Position numbers and translations under genes: made by a program. From contig BDGG01000014.1 in NCBI GenBank assembly GCA_001949185.1, positions 1,405,666 to 1,469,665 of the forward strand: a stretch of DNA of 64,000 bases. Direction: 5' to 3'. Shown piece by piece: positions 22,226 to 32,444 of this stretch. Position 1 is the stretch's first letter; the number at the start of each line of letters is the position of its first letter. The notes beneath the pieces are model-generated. The model worked only from the letters and a program-made list of their open reading frames with translations, ran no database searches and was not told the DNA's origin. This stretch comes from Ramazzottius varieornatus. Its lineage: Eukaryota > Tardigrada > Eutardigrada > Parachela > Ramazzottiidae.

Positions 22226-23728
22226 ATGGAAAAAGCAAACATGCTGTGGCAGTCAGCCGACCTTCTTCTGGCAAAACTTTCGGTCAAGATGGCGACCAAT
22301 CTGGTGACTTTACGTCTTCCCGCCGTCTTCCTGGCCTCCATCGTCCTCGTTTGGAGCACATCATGTCTGCCCTGGGTAGCCTGCTTGGTTACCTTTGCCG
22401 GCAAGATGACGTTGGCTATTCTTGTGGCAGCAGTGGTCGCTGTGGTTTTCAAGAAGCCCCTCGCAAGGCTCTTGACACCACTTGATCAGCGGCAGCCGAT
22501 TAGTCCGCGCGGCAAAGCAGTTTTCATCACCGGTTGCGATACGGGCTTTGGGTAGGCGCCACCTTACGTATTTGAACATTCAAACGGCGAAATTTATATT
22601 TATGAGATTTTCAATGCTTCTTCTTTAGGCACGATCTAGCTGTGAGGCTTCGCCAATATGGCTTCCACGTTTTCGCCGGTTGTCTCTTGTCGGAGAGCGA
22701 AGGAAGTAAAGAGTTGGTGAAGGAGAACATTCAAGTGCTGCAGTGCGATGTGACCAAGTGGGAGGAAGTGGCGACCTGTGCCGATCAGGTTGCTCAAGTG
22801 ATGAAGGACAAGAATCTATCGTTGTGGGCTGTGGTCAACAATGCCGGCGTGGCCGTTCTTTCAGGTTGGTCGATTCGTTAGCAGTGTAAAACACAGTGAG
22901 TGGTTCCGGCTCATTCTTCCAGAGTTTGAATGGATACCCATGAAGCAGTACGAGGTAATGACAGATTTTCTTCTGCTGATGCATACCCCAAGTCCCCCTG
23001 GAACGCCCTGCCTTTGATGCTGTAGCAAATGCTGGACGTAAACTCATTGGGATCCGTCAGGGTGATCAAGGCCTTCTTACCACTACTGCGCAAAACACCT
23101 GGTCGAATAATTATCATGGCCAGCATGTCCGGTAAGCCGTCCTCCTTGTCCACACTATTTCGTCAATTTTTTAGAGGCTGATATCCGGCGTCTTTTAGGT
23201 CGCTATGCCATTCCCGCTTTCACTGGATACAGTATGAGCAAGCACGCTCAAATCGCTCTAGCCGATGGTTTGCGTCGTGAGTTGAAGAAGTTCGGCATTG
23301 CCGTGTCGGTGGTCGAACCCGGTGAGCTATAAAATGCACCGGCTGGCGGATGTTTGTACCGTAACTACAGCACGATTAAAATATGATATCAATACCACAT
23401 AGGCGCATACAAGACCAGCCTGGCCGGCAGCTCGATTGCGCAACTGGACCAGCAGTTCTCATCCCTAAGCGAAGCTGTTCATCAGTCCTACGGTGCGGCC
23501 TACCACAGCGCCTTCAAGGACCACCTATCTCGCCTGTCTGATGCTTCCGACCCCAACATCCACGAACCGGTTGACAAGATGATGGAAGCCATTACGGCAC
23601 AAGTCCCCGAGTTGCGATATGTGGCAGGCTCCCCCGCCGCTCTCTTCCGAGCGGCTGTTATGCCGCTTCTTCCGCTATTTATACAAGACAAACTCTTGGC
23701 TAAACTGTCCATTCCTATTCCTCCATAG
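22226..23728 (+). CDS. Short-chain dehydrogenase/reductase, SDR9C-like (retinol/17-beta-hydroxysteroid type)
   Basis: Six exons (22226-22551, 22629-22864, 22923-22954, 23026-23131, 23199-23321, 23403-23728) give 382 aa. Two N-terminal hydrophobic segments (LPAVFLASIVLVW and TLAILVAAVVAVVF) suggest membrane attachment. The Rossmann fold has the cofactor motif TGCDTGFG (around residue 105), NNAG, the catalytic Ser in MASMSG, and YSMSK (Tyr-x3-Lys). The layout matches the SDR9C group (RDH, HSD17B6, BDH1 relatives), which oxidise or reduce retinoids, steroids or hydroxybutyrate with NAD(H) at the ER or mitochondrial membrane. The substrate cannot be fixed from sequence. The C-terminal region (VMPLLPLFIQDKLL) is again hydrophobic, as in RDH-type enzymes. 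Confidence 0.9.
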
Positions 23729-23961
23729 TGGGCTTAATAGCCACCTGAATCATAATAGTCTTTCCTCACTGGCCAGCTCATTCGCTGTCTGAGCATGCGT
23801 AGCGCTTCCAGCCCGTTCAGACTAGGGATGTTACTGTCAGAACTGCATATGATTCGATATGACACTTTGGTCGTTAAAATGAACAACTAAACAAAGATCG
23901 AAGAACAGTAAGAATATTTATGAGTGCGGCAAATGCCATGCAATCCGAAAGACCAGGAAGT

Positions 23962-26080
23962 TCAACTGAACAACTTCATTTCATTGTCCAACTCACCAAA
24001 ATCAAAGCTCTGCTCATTATCGTCAATGTCGTTATCGACTTCCATACCAAAGTCTTCTTCTTCATTTTCTGAAGGAAAGACAATCTCCGACTCGATGAAC
24101 TCTTCCACCGGTTCCTCGGTCTCGTCGACATTTATTAGCGGAATATTACCACTGTAAGCATGGTCATGGAGGATCGTTTCCCTGTCTGCTATCACAGCGT
24201 TATCATAATCAAAAGACTGGACAGAGTATCTTGACTTCTTGACCTTAGGCGACTCTACACATTTCGGCACTTTAGCTAGAGCAGTTTTCAGCTTGCTGAT
24301 CTCTACTTGAACCTTGTGGCGCAGCTGACTGTTGCCGTTGGTGGCCAGGATAAAATCTTGGTAGGTCTCGAAGAGTTGCTGAGCATTACGGTTGAGGCTG
24401 TTGCTGGCTTCGTCTTTGTCACCACGATCGCCCGGGAAGAGGCGTTGCTTCATTTCCGGTACTTTACTGAATCGCGAACCTTTGTCGGCTTTCTTCTTGT
24501 AGGTCTTGATGGTGACGGGATTCTCTTCAGTAACCACTTTTATGGCCGCCAGGAAGACCGTGGCAGGAAACTTGACCTATTGAAGATAATGAGAGTGAAA
24601 ACGATCAATCTTGTTGGATACAAAGACTGAATGCGAGTATTACATACGGCGGCCAGTTCCTGCTCCAGAACCAGATGATGAAAGTAAGCAATGACGGCTT
24701 TGAGAATGTCCTGTGAGCAGCGGTGTCCAGCTAAACGTCCAAACGTCATCGCAGCTACACAAGAAGAGCACATGCACACATACAAACATGGCTATCCCAC
24801 TGGACAGGAATAAGCACTTGACGTACTGTCTTCTTGAGCAATGGATGGGAAGAAGGCTTTAATCAGGAAGACAGCTCGCAGTAAGGTGGCCATCAAGTCA
24901 TCCATCGGCCGCTGGTTAATGGATTCCAAGGACAAGGACGTCGAAGCCCAGGCCTTTTCAGTGGCCGAAGAGGACTCCACTTCCCTGCAAATGTTCATGG
25001 AATGTGTCAGAATCGCCGCGGCATGGTCAACAGTCCAAACTTACGTCATCCACATCACCGGTCGCGCTGTCAAGTCGACGGCCAACGGGCTGCGCAGCAG
25101 GAAGCTCGTCGGTCTCGTTGTATCCCACTCCATCCACTCCCTCTGTCCTTTCGTGCCCTTCTCGACATGACAGACCTTCTCAATGACCATGGCAATCCTC
25201 CATAGCACCAAAAGACGAGCCGGACCGTTGGCAAAGTGGCCGGTGGACAGGAGCTGTACTTCCCGCTTCTTCTTCTTGGACTGCCCAATGACGCTAATCA
25301 TGGCCATCAGAGCTTTCAGCAACCGCACCGACTCCTCAGTACAGCTTTTTAAGGGAAGAAAGTCTGTCAGCAGGTCGACAGCGCTCAGCGAAGAGACGGC
25401 AATGGCGGCTTCGACGTGCGTCAAGCCGCAGACGACGTAATTGACAATGACGGAAGAGAATGGCTCCAGAGCTGTCGAACATCTCCCCGTGGCGATCTGG
25501 AAGAGACATGTCAAGGCTGCCCAACAGCGCGTTCGTAGACGGTGATCTTCGTCCATTAGACGGGGCAGAATGGCGTTGAGGAGATTGCCCAAGTTGTCGC
25601 AGGCTAAGGTCGCGTGATTATTCAAGTAGTCGGTTAGCTCGTTGAAGGCGAAGGTGCGCTGCGAAGCCGTACTGTGCCCCAACAACGAACAAATTTCCTG
25701 TCAACCAACAACAAAAATGAATCGCGCATCTGGCAGGCCGCACGGCCCAAAGACCTAAGCGAGCGATCGGATCGTTCTGCGCAGAACGACCTAACAAATA
25801 AGTCTCAATGATGATCGAGGACCATCAATCGCCTTATGTTCACAGCAACTGAGGCTACATGTTTAAAGTCAAAAAAGATAAATCTCACCTTTACACCTAG
25901 ACCTCTCGAAGAAGTATGAGCAGCGGATGAGACCTGGAACTGAGTCCGGAGTGCGATACCTTTGGTCTTGAAGGACGTGTCAGTAGCATTCAAACCTTTG
26001 GGCTTCTGCTTGCCCACCTTGAACTTCACCTTCTGGAAATCCTTCCGTTCGTTCTGCTTACGTCGCGTACGCTTCGCCAT
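23962..26080 (-). CDS. TEX10: TEX10 / IPI1-like ribosome-biogenesis factor (Rix1 complex)
   Basis: Exons 26080-25889, 25697-25045, 24984-24827, 24754-24648 and 24576-23962 give 574 aa. The N-terminus (MAKRTRRKQNERKDFQKVKFKVGKQKPK, then NATDTSFKTK) matches the IPI1/TEX10 signature. HEAT-like helices follow (TLACDNLGNLLNAILPRLMD ... HRLRTRCWAALTCLFQIA). The family works with PELP1/Rix1 and WDR18/Ipi3 in late 60S maturation in the nucleus. The protein is much shorter than vertebrate TEX10 (over 900 aa). It ends in an acidic tail (EEPVEEFIESEIVF, ENEEEDFGMEVDNDIDDNEQ) which I do not recall from the human protein. Its start lies 473 nt from the PEX13 candidate start on the other strand. Confidence 0.85.
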
Positions 26081-26232
26081 CTTCCCAGATACCAAAATAC
26101 TAATCAAGCCAGCAAGATGAGCACATTCTGAACTCTAAGCCGAGTTAGCAGACAGGAAACAAAAAGAGAAAATTGATCAGATCAGAATTGTATAAATTTC
26201 CTAATATTCCATTCTTGCACAATAACCACTAC

Positions 26233-26350
26233 ACGTGCCTGGCCTGAATATGGGGATGGATAAAAAANNNNNNNNNNNNNNNNNNNNNNNNNNNNNNNNN
26301 NNNNNNNNNNNNNNNNNTTTGTCCATCCCCACATTTAGGCCAGACGCGTG
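26233..26350. repeat. Imperfect inverted repeat around a 50-N gap
   Basis: The left arm (26233-26267) and the reverse complement of the right arm (26318-26350) agree over about 30 bases, including TGGGGATGGA against TGGGGATGGA and TGGCCT. The N run sits between them. This is a hairpin or a short TIR element between TEX10 and PEX13 that the assembly did not resolve. Confidence 0.75.
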
Positions 26351-26552
26351 TACATACAGTAGTTTGCGATGCAGCTTTCCAATCAAGCGTGTTGACCAAT
26401 CAACCGCGAGACCCACCAGTGTGAAATTGCGATAAATTTCGTGAAGAACAAACGCTTGACAAACTGATACCGTTCTACGATCTCCCATTTTCGGACGAGT
26501 TTTTAGGGGGACACGAGGCTTTTTACTTAAGAGCGGAATAGCCGAAAGGACA

Positions 26553-28022
26553 ATGGAAACTACTCGGAAGGAGGAAAGCAAACTGTACTGCGGAACGACG
26601 GACAGTGGATCATGCATGGCGACAGCGTTTTTGGTTCCGTCTTCGCTCAAAATCGGTAAGTACGGTACGAAGATCCATTAATCTCTTTCTGTGTATTCAA
26701 CGGTAGCTGGCTGGTTTACAGAAGAAGCAGAAGATTGTGTCTTGAGCGATCGTCGGTCGACGGCATCAGGGAAGCAGAAGAACGTGTCGGCGATGCAGCT
26801 GGCTGCTTCATACTTCCCATGCACTTCCTCCATGGCCACGGTTCCTACCCGACGGACAGAACAAGGACGTGGACAGAATGTCGAGCGAGGTAGCCGTTCG
26901 GGACAAGAAAGCCCCACTGCCCAACTCACCCAAGGATTGGCAGAGAAGCTTGTCTCGAACGCCGATCGCTGCTTTCAGAGGAGAGCGCATGACGGTGATG
27001 GTATTTGGAAAGATGGGTCGAATGCTTTACTGGGCCGTTCTGCCGCTGTGCCTGAACGTCCTTTTCTCGACCCTGCCGTGGTGCGTGGTCAAAGTATTGA
27101 TTGCTGTCTGCTTGATGATTCATACTTATTCTGCTTCAGATGAACTCTCCATTTGGTTATCTGCCCGAAGCCGTCCGTCAGCAGTGGATGCAGATGTTTG
27201 CTGCCATCAATAATCAGCCAACTACAGCTCCGCACCAGACACACGCCTCTTCCTCCACCGACGAGTTCGAGCACAGTTTCAAGTTCCAGAACCACCTGGC
27301 CAAAGCCGCTGATGAGCGGAGTAAACGGCACGTCAAGAACCTCCACAAATGCGTCCGCAACCTGGTGCAGATGATGGGAGCGCTAGAAGCCACTTATACC
27401 ACCATTCGAGGCTGCTTTTATGGCTCGTTGTGTGCGCTCGAGTATGGCTCGCACTGTTGGAATCTGCTTCGAGGCTTCTCCGTGGTCCGTCTGCTCTTTA
27501 GTGTCCTGAGGACCTTTTGGCGATATGTCAAAGTCTTTGGTCAACGGGCGCCGTTGGTCGGTCTACTAGCTCTGCTCTGTACTTATGTGGGAAGAACCTG
27601 CCTGCCACTCATCCAGAAGCTGCTGCTGCAAGGTTCTCGTAAGTCAATTTGAGCAAATGATCATTTCAGATGTTGTGACGGGAACAACCATCTGTTCTGC
27701 TGTGCAGGAGAGCCTCCTTGTCTGCCAGCGGATGTGCGAAGAGTGCAAGTCAACTATACGGCAACAAAGCCCGACGAGTTGTCCGTGTCTGCTGGCGAGG
27801 ACCTTGTCATCGGACGTAAGTAAGACAGGAAGGTGTGCCAAGTTATGGAGACGGCCAGCATATTATCATAATTGCTAGTTGTTCACAGGTCGGGAAAACG
27901 TTTCGAGCTTGAAAGGTTCTGGCCGGTATTATGTCAAACGCTTGAGAAAGACTCTGCACGGCAAACAAGTGGGTTTTCTGCCGCCTGAGGTACTGGAAGG
28001 GAATGTAAAAACTTTGAACTGA
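26553..28022 (+). CDS. PEX13: Peroxisomal membrane docking protein PEX13 (N-terminal exons uncertain)
   Basis: Secure exons are 27140-27636, 27708-27815 and 27889-28022. The first encodes the PEX13 helical region (NLVQMMGALEATYTTIRGCF, then YGSLCALEYGSHCWNLLRGF), a membrane segment (PLVGLLALLCTYV) and the approach to the SH3 domain. The last two encode the SH3 domain: VQVNYTATKPDELSVSAGEDLV, GSGRYYVKRL and GKQVGFLPPEVLE. PEX13 forms the peroxisomal import pore with PEX14 and recycles PEX5; its SH3 binds PEX5/PEX14. Upstream, a start at 26553 with a donor at about 26655 and an exon from about 26707 is possible, but two frames are open there and the Gly/Tyr-rich N-terminus usual in PEX13 is not seen. 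The boundary before 27140 is approximate. Confidence 0.8.
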
Positions 28023-28214
28023 TCTCGCAAAGGTTTTTACACATTTTTGGTGCATTCAAAGATCTGGTTTTGTTTAAACATAATTTGCAAGTAGTGTTTC
28101 ACAAAATGAAGACACTGCGTTTTCAAAATGGGCAAGATGAGGGTACCGGTGTGCAGAAAACAAGATATTTCATGAGCAATGAGTAAATGAACGAGTTCGA
28201 AGTCTTTGTTATGA

Positions 28215-28903
28215 TTAAAATATTGATAAATTAACTGCGATGAAAGAGTATTGAGGGAGATCAGCAAAATGAGCAACTACGGAGATCTTGAAAACCTCTC
28301 CTTGGACCTCTTGAATTCGTACGCGTATGTTGCCTCTCGTACCATTCTTCGAAGATGGCGTTTTAACGTTGGCCATATATCTGATGTTCTTACCCAAGGT
28401 AGGTGATGAACGTCCACTAGAGATCTTGCCAAAAGGCTTTCCTTCTTGTTCGGTTACTCGATAACCTTCTGCAAAAGCCGGCTCAGCTAGTTACGACCAT
28501 CAATCTGCTTCTAAGACGTCCTGAAAACTTACGTCGAGCAGGAGCACTGGAAGACACGATTTCCACTCGTTTCATCGAAACACCATTCTTCAGCTGTCCT
28601 AGAAGCACTTGACTTCCCGGAAATGCACCTTGGTTTCTCTTTCGTCTACCCACAGGACGAAGACCGCCTGTCGCCAGCTCGGTAAAAAGGAATGCTCTGC
28701 TGGGCGAGGTACCCACCAGGTCCCACCTATCGTCCACGACAAAGCCGCTTCCACAGGTGTCACAACCGCGTATAAAGAAGGTATTCAGTAGGAATTTTAC
28801 CTTGGACCGCCATTAGGGCCCGCTCTCCAGACTGCCGAAAGGCAATCTGTACGGCTTTCACGCTTCCGTAAAAGTCAGCGACCTTCCGCAACATGTGCTC
28901 CAT
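28215..28903 (-). CDS. Unrecognised small protein, three exons
   Basis: Exons 28903-28801, 28694-28533 and 28468-28215 join in phase to give 172 aa. The protein starts MEHMLRKVADFYGSVKAVQ (helical), continues with FLFTELATGGLRPVGRRKRN (basic) and a KMR/GQ-rich middle, and ends in a strand-rich stretch (RVRIQEVQGEVFKISVV). An in-frame stop upstream of the Met supports the start. The acceptor of exon 2 (CAGAG) has a weak pyrimidine tract, so its border is the least sure part. I do not recognise a family. The basic middle suggests nucleic-acid or membrane-surface contact, which is only a guess. It is convergent with PEX13. Confidence 0.45.
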
Positions 28904-29553
28904 GTCTTTCTTGGCACGACCAGCATTCAACACAATGTAAAGATATCCACGACCACGAAAGAGACAGCGTCAGAACCAACTGAGCTCGGGTCGACTGGAC
29001 GAGTTATATTTTGTAGTGCCTTGTGTTCATGAAAATCATATCGTCGATAATTCCGCCCTTTTGACTAGTTAGGAGACTGAGCTGTCCAGTGTCCACCGGA
29101 CAACTCCGGACATCGGACCGTTGGAGCGGAACTGACTGGAACGAATCAGCTGCTGATGAGTAGCTGTTCAGGTGTTTTGGTACTAGTCAGACCATCAATC
29201 AGCAATCAATCGTTTGGGACTGCGCTGCAAGTTTGCAGCTTTGGCCAAACTGAGTGGTCCCCTGGGCCCTGGCTGTTTGCAGATCCCCTCAAAAATTTTG
29301 AGCATTTAAGTTCTTTTGACAGTCTTTCCCGTCTTCTTTGTTTAGATTTCTTGTCCTCCGACTTTCCAGGGCTGATCCTGTCAATCCCGCAGACTTCCGG
29401 ACGACCTCAGGCCTGCGATACACTGTTAGTCGGTTTGCGGAAGCCGGATTGTCACTGGCGAAGTGCTTCAGTGGGATAGATGTTTGGAGGCAAGTCGTCT
29501 GAAGCATATTTTGTCTGAAGTTGGCTTATATACCGTCGTCTTGCTCCTTCCAG
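28904..29553. other. Divergent intergenic region before uS12m
   Basis: Shared upstream region of the small minus-strand gene and the mitochondrial ribosomal protein gene. No exon supported. It probably holds both promoters. Confidence 0.45.
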
Positions 29554-30123
29554 ATGTTTTCTTTCGGACGATTCTGCCAAAGCGTAGTGAATAGATGCAT
29601 AGCTCAAGCCCAACCGGCACAGGTACGGACATACAATCAGTATCCCAAGCGTTACTGGCTACACGACAAGCCTGCGGCGCAGGTGGCGGCTATTCCGGAG
29701 AAGAAGCCCTTCGAGCTAGTCCCCAGCCCCTTCAACCCCCCAACACGGCCCGACGCTCGAGCCATCCTGGCCCAGTACTATGCCGACTACCGATGCCTGA
29801 CCAAGCTGCACCTCGGTCTTCCTCCCATACGACGTGGCTGGCGTTTCCCGCTGGTCGGTAAGCCACAATGCAAGGCCGTAGTGCTGAAGACGATGATCAA
29901 GAAGCCCAAGAAGCCCAACTCGGCTAACCGACGCTGTGTCCGCGTCCGACTGAGTACGGGCAAAGAAGCAACGGCTCACGTCCCGGGGGAAGGCCACAAC
30001 CTGCAGGAACACAGTGTGGTGCTGGTACAGAATGGTCGGACACAAGACTTGATTGGAGTGAAGCTGAAGGTGGTACGAGGCAAACTGGACTGCGCACCCG
30101 TCAAGAAGAAGACAGCCTCCTAA
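29554..30123 (+). CDS. MRPS12: Mitochondrial small-subunit ribosomal protein uS12m (MRPS12)
   Basis: A single uninterrupted exon, 189 aa. The first 25 residues ([25 protein letters not shown]) look like a mitochondrial targeting peptide. The uS12 core is clear: [60 protein letters not shown], then [16 protein letters not shown]. The protein sits at the decoding centre of the mitoribosome. Between the presequence and the core is a spacer of about 80 residues rich in Pro ([20 protein letters not shown]), longer than in human MRPS12 (138 aa total). It is the only intron-free gene among the confident models. Confidence 0.95.
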   Translation: MFSFGRFCQSVVNRCIAQAQPAQVRTYNQYPKRYWLHDKPAAQVAAIPEKKPFELVPSPFNPPTRPDARAILAQYYADYRCLTKLHLGLPPIRRGWRFPLVGKPQCKAVVLKTMIKKPKKPNSANRRCVRVRLSTGKEATAHVPGEGHNLQEHSVVLVQNGRTQDLIGVKLKVVRGKLDCAPVKKKTAS

Positions 30124-32444
30124 TCACTCTAACCTCGTGCCGTGGCGTGTATGTAAGTTTCTCCTACAGCTTCCCCATTTACTTTCATATCTTTCTATCT
30201 CGTGGTTGTCAGCCCGTCAACCGTGAACTTCTGAATACCTGGAGAGCAAAATTTGTTCCGTTACATACTAACGTTCTGTCAGACGTTAGCCACCGGAAGT
30301 GAAAGTACTTCCCCGAGCTTCAGCGTTGTATTAAGTCCATTGTAAAGTATATATGATTCACGATCTTCAGTTCCTTCGTTTTTATAAGGAAGTGGGAGGT
30401 CAAGGTCATGGCAGGAAAGTCCATCGCGTGGAGCCGTGCACACATCAGGGAGCGAACTAAATATGTAACAGTAGGTTGGGCCCGGCGCGCCATCTCACAG
30501 CAAGTTTTGCTGCGACGATTTGGTGCAGTATTGCAGGAGGCCGCTAGTTTCTTGTCTAATTTTTTATAGGCTTCTTAGGAGTGAGGATTGCCCGCTCGGC
30601 TGCTGGTTCGTTGGATATCGAAGACTGTAGCAAGGAGAATGTACGAGGCCGGTACGAGACCGAAGATAAAGGTACGTCTGTTACGTTAAAGTACTTCGCT
30701 GGACATAGTGAGTCGTACTGGTGAGCCGTGAGAACCGGTCGGAGGTGTAGGCAACCTGTGCGGTGATGAGGTTGACGGTGGCGTTAATCAGATGAAGCCG
30801 ATGATGCCCATATTGGGCTACTCGCTGTAGCCGACGTACGTTTCGACGGTGCGTATTAACGAGACTGAAAGAAGCTCTTAGTCGTATAACGGCGGTGGGT
30901 ACATACGTAATCAAGTCAGCACCGTATATCGTCGGTTAAAGCGAGCTGCATGGTGGCTCTTGATAGCCAGACCATGGCCACCAGAAAGTGCCTACTGGAC
31001 CGCGACTAAGTACGCCCTATTCTCACCACACCAGCAGAGAAAAACCATCGTCAGAAACTCCACCGAAAAGAAACCAAAACAAATCTTTGCTCTTCGATCG
31101 AGGAAACAAAGTAGGTTTACTGAGGGAAATTAGCCTTGACATTCCATCAAATCGGCTTGCAAACCTAAGTTAAGTTAGTAGCATGGTGGATGTGCTGCGG
31201 AACTAGTTCAGCCGGCAGTGACTGGTGTTACCATAATTAATATTCCGCCCAGTCAAAGTGTTTATAAATTCCGTCCTTTGATTCACTTGATGAAAATACG
31301 ATACGAGTACCGACCGACCCCGGCAGTCGTATCGCCCTGCTTTACAGTCTGACCAGCTGAGCATGAGATTTTTGTCTTCTGAAAACATCCCCACTATCAA
31401 CCTTCTGTCCAGCTGTCGATTAAAATTAAAGGAAGTGATGTAGGCTTGTGCTGCACTGTTTCGATTAGAGTAGCATGATCACGGTTCGGTCGTTTGAATG
31501 ATACGAATACGAGCAAGGAGGTACTATGTGCCGACTACTTGCATACTGTAGTTGGCCGTGAGCCTGGTTCAAAAGGGTATGTAGGGGCATGAGGCTTATA
31601 TCGGCCAGACGTACGTGGACCGGTTAACGGCCATATTAAGACTGTACCATTGCCTTGCCGCACATTTCTTTTGACCGCGTTCGGTACACCCACTTTCCAG
31701 CATAGTATGGTGCTTTTCAATGAAATCATCGCCGTATGTTATGTACTGCCATGGCTAGAAACTCAGCGTAGTACAGCCGAGATAAATCGGAGTTAGTGAG
31801 GTTCGTAAAGGCGGTTTTTATTTTTAGAAAGCGAGCTGCAACAGATGGTTAGAATTAGTACTGCTGCCGTCGCTGCGGCTACTGTTGACCGTGCTGTCTT
31901 TTCCTTGTGGATGGAAGACGAATTGAGTAGCCTGACGGTTGTATAAGATTTGTCATCTGGATGATATCTTCTGTGGGCTCTTCGTCTTCTTCTCGACGCT
32001 CTGTCTCTGCTGCGAAGGAAGAGTGAAGAAGAGAAGAAGTAAAAGTTCGCAGAGAGGCTGTTTGTAGCGTACTTGTCATTGATGAGAAGGATTCGTCTTG
32101 GATGATGAAGAAGAAGAAGCAGTGCTGGTAGCTGGAAATATCTCTTGTGTCTGTCAAGTCATATAGTCCGACGTCGTTACAGTGGGAAGGAGCAGGAAGC
32201 TCTGCTTGTCCATTGCTCTCCTTCTACATCCTCCCCAGCATCTTTGCGTGCCATCTGGCAGTAACATCCTTCATCAGCAACATTGTTAGTTCTTTGTCGG
32301 ACCTGATGTCATCGGACAATGGCTGGATATAAAGTGTGCTGTTGATTTTTCTTGGAATATGCCGAATTGTTGGGCATAGTTGGGGGTTGCCATTTTTTGT
32401 AGTCTTGTCCTGCGAAAGTTGCTCAAAGAAATCTAGTGGTGGAA
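30124..32444. other. Intergenic region with weak exon-like stretches
   Basis: About 2.3 kb. A plus-strand stretch at about 30582-30671 (RIARSAAGSLDIEDCSKENV) and one at about 31029-31110 look exon-like, and a minus-strand frame at 31881-32022 has an acidic stretch after a good acceptor. They cannot be joined into a model. An ETS-like CCGGAAGTG lies at 30293-30301. Confidence 0.35.

Noticed and set aside
29595-29861. An overlapping frame of 88 codons inside the MRPS12 gene
   Set aside because: The other frame carries the uS12 signature over its whole length; this one is a shadow.
30681-30914. 77-codon minus-strand frame after MRPS12
   Set aside because: Composition and lack of any motif fit a chance frame.
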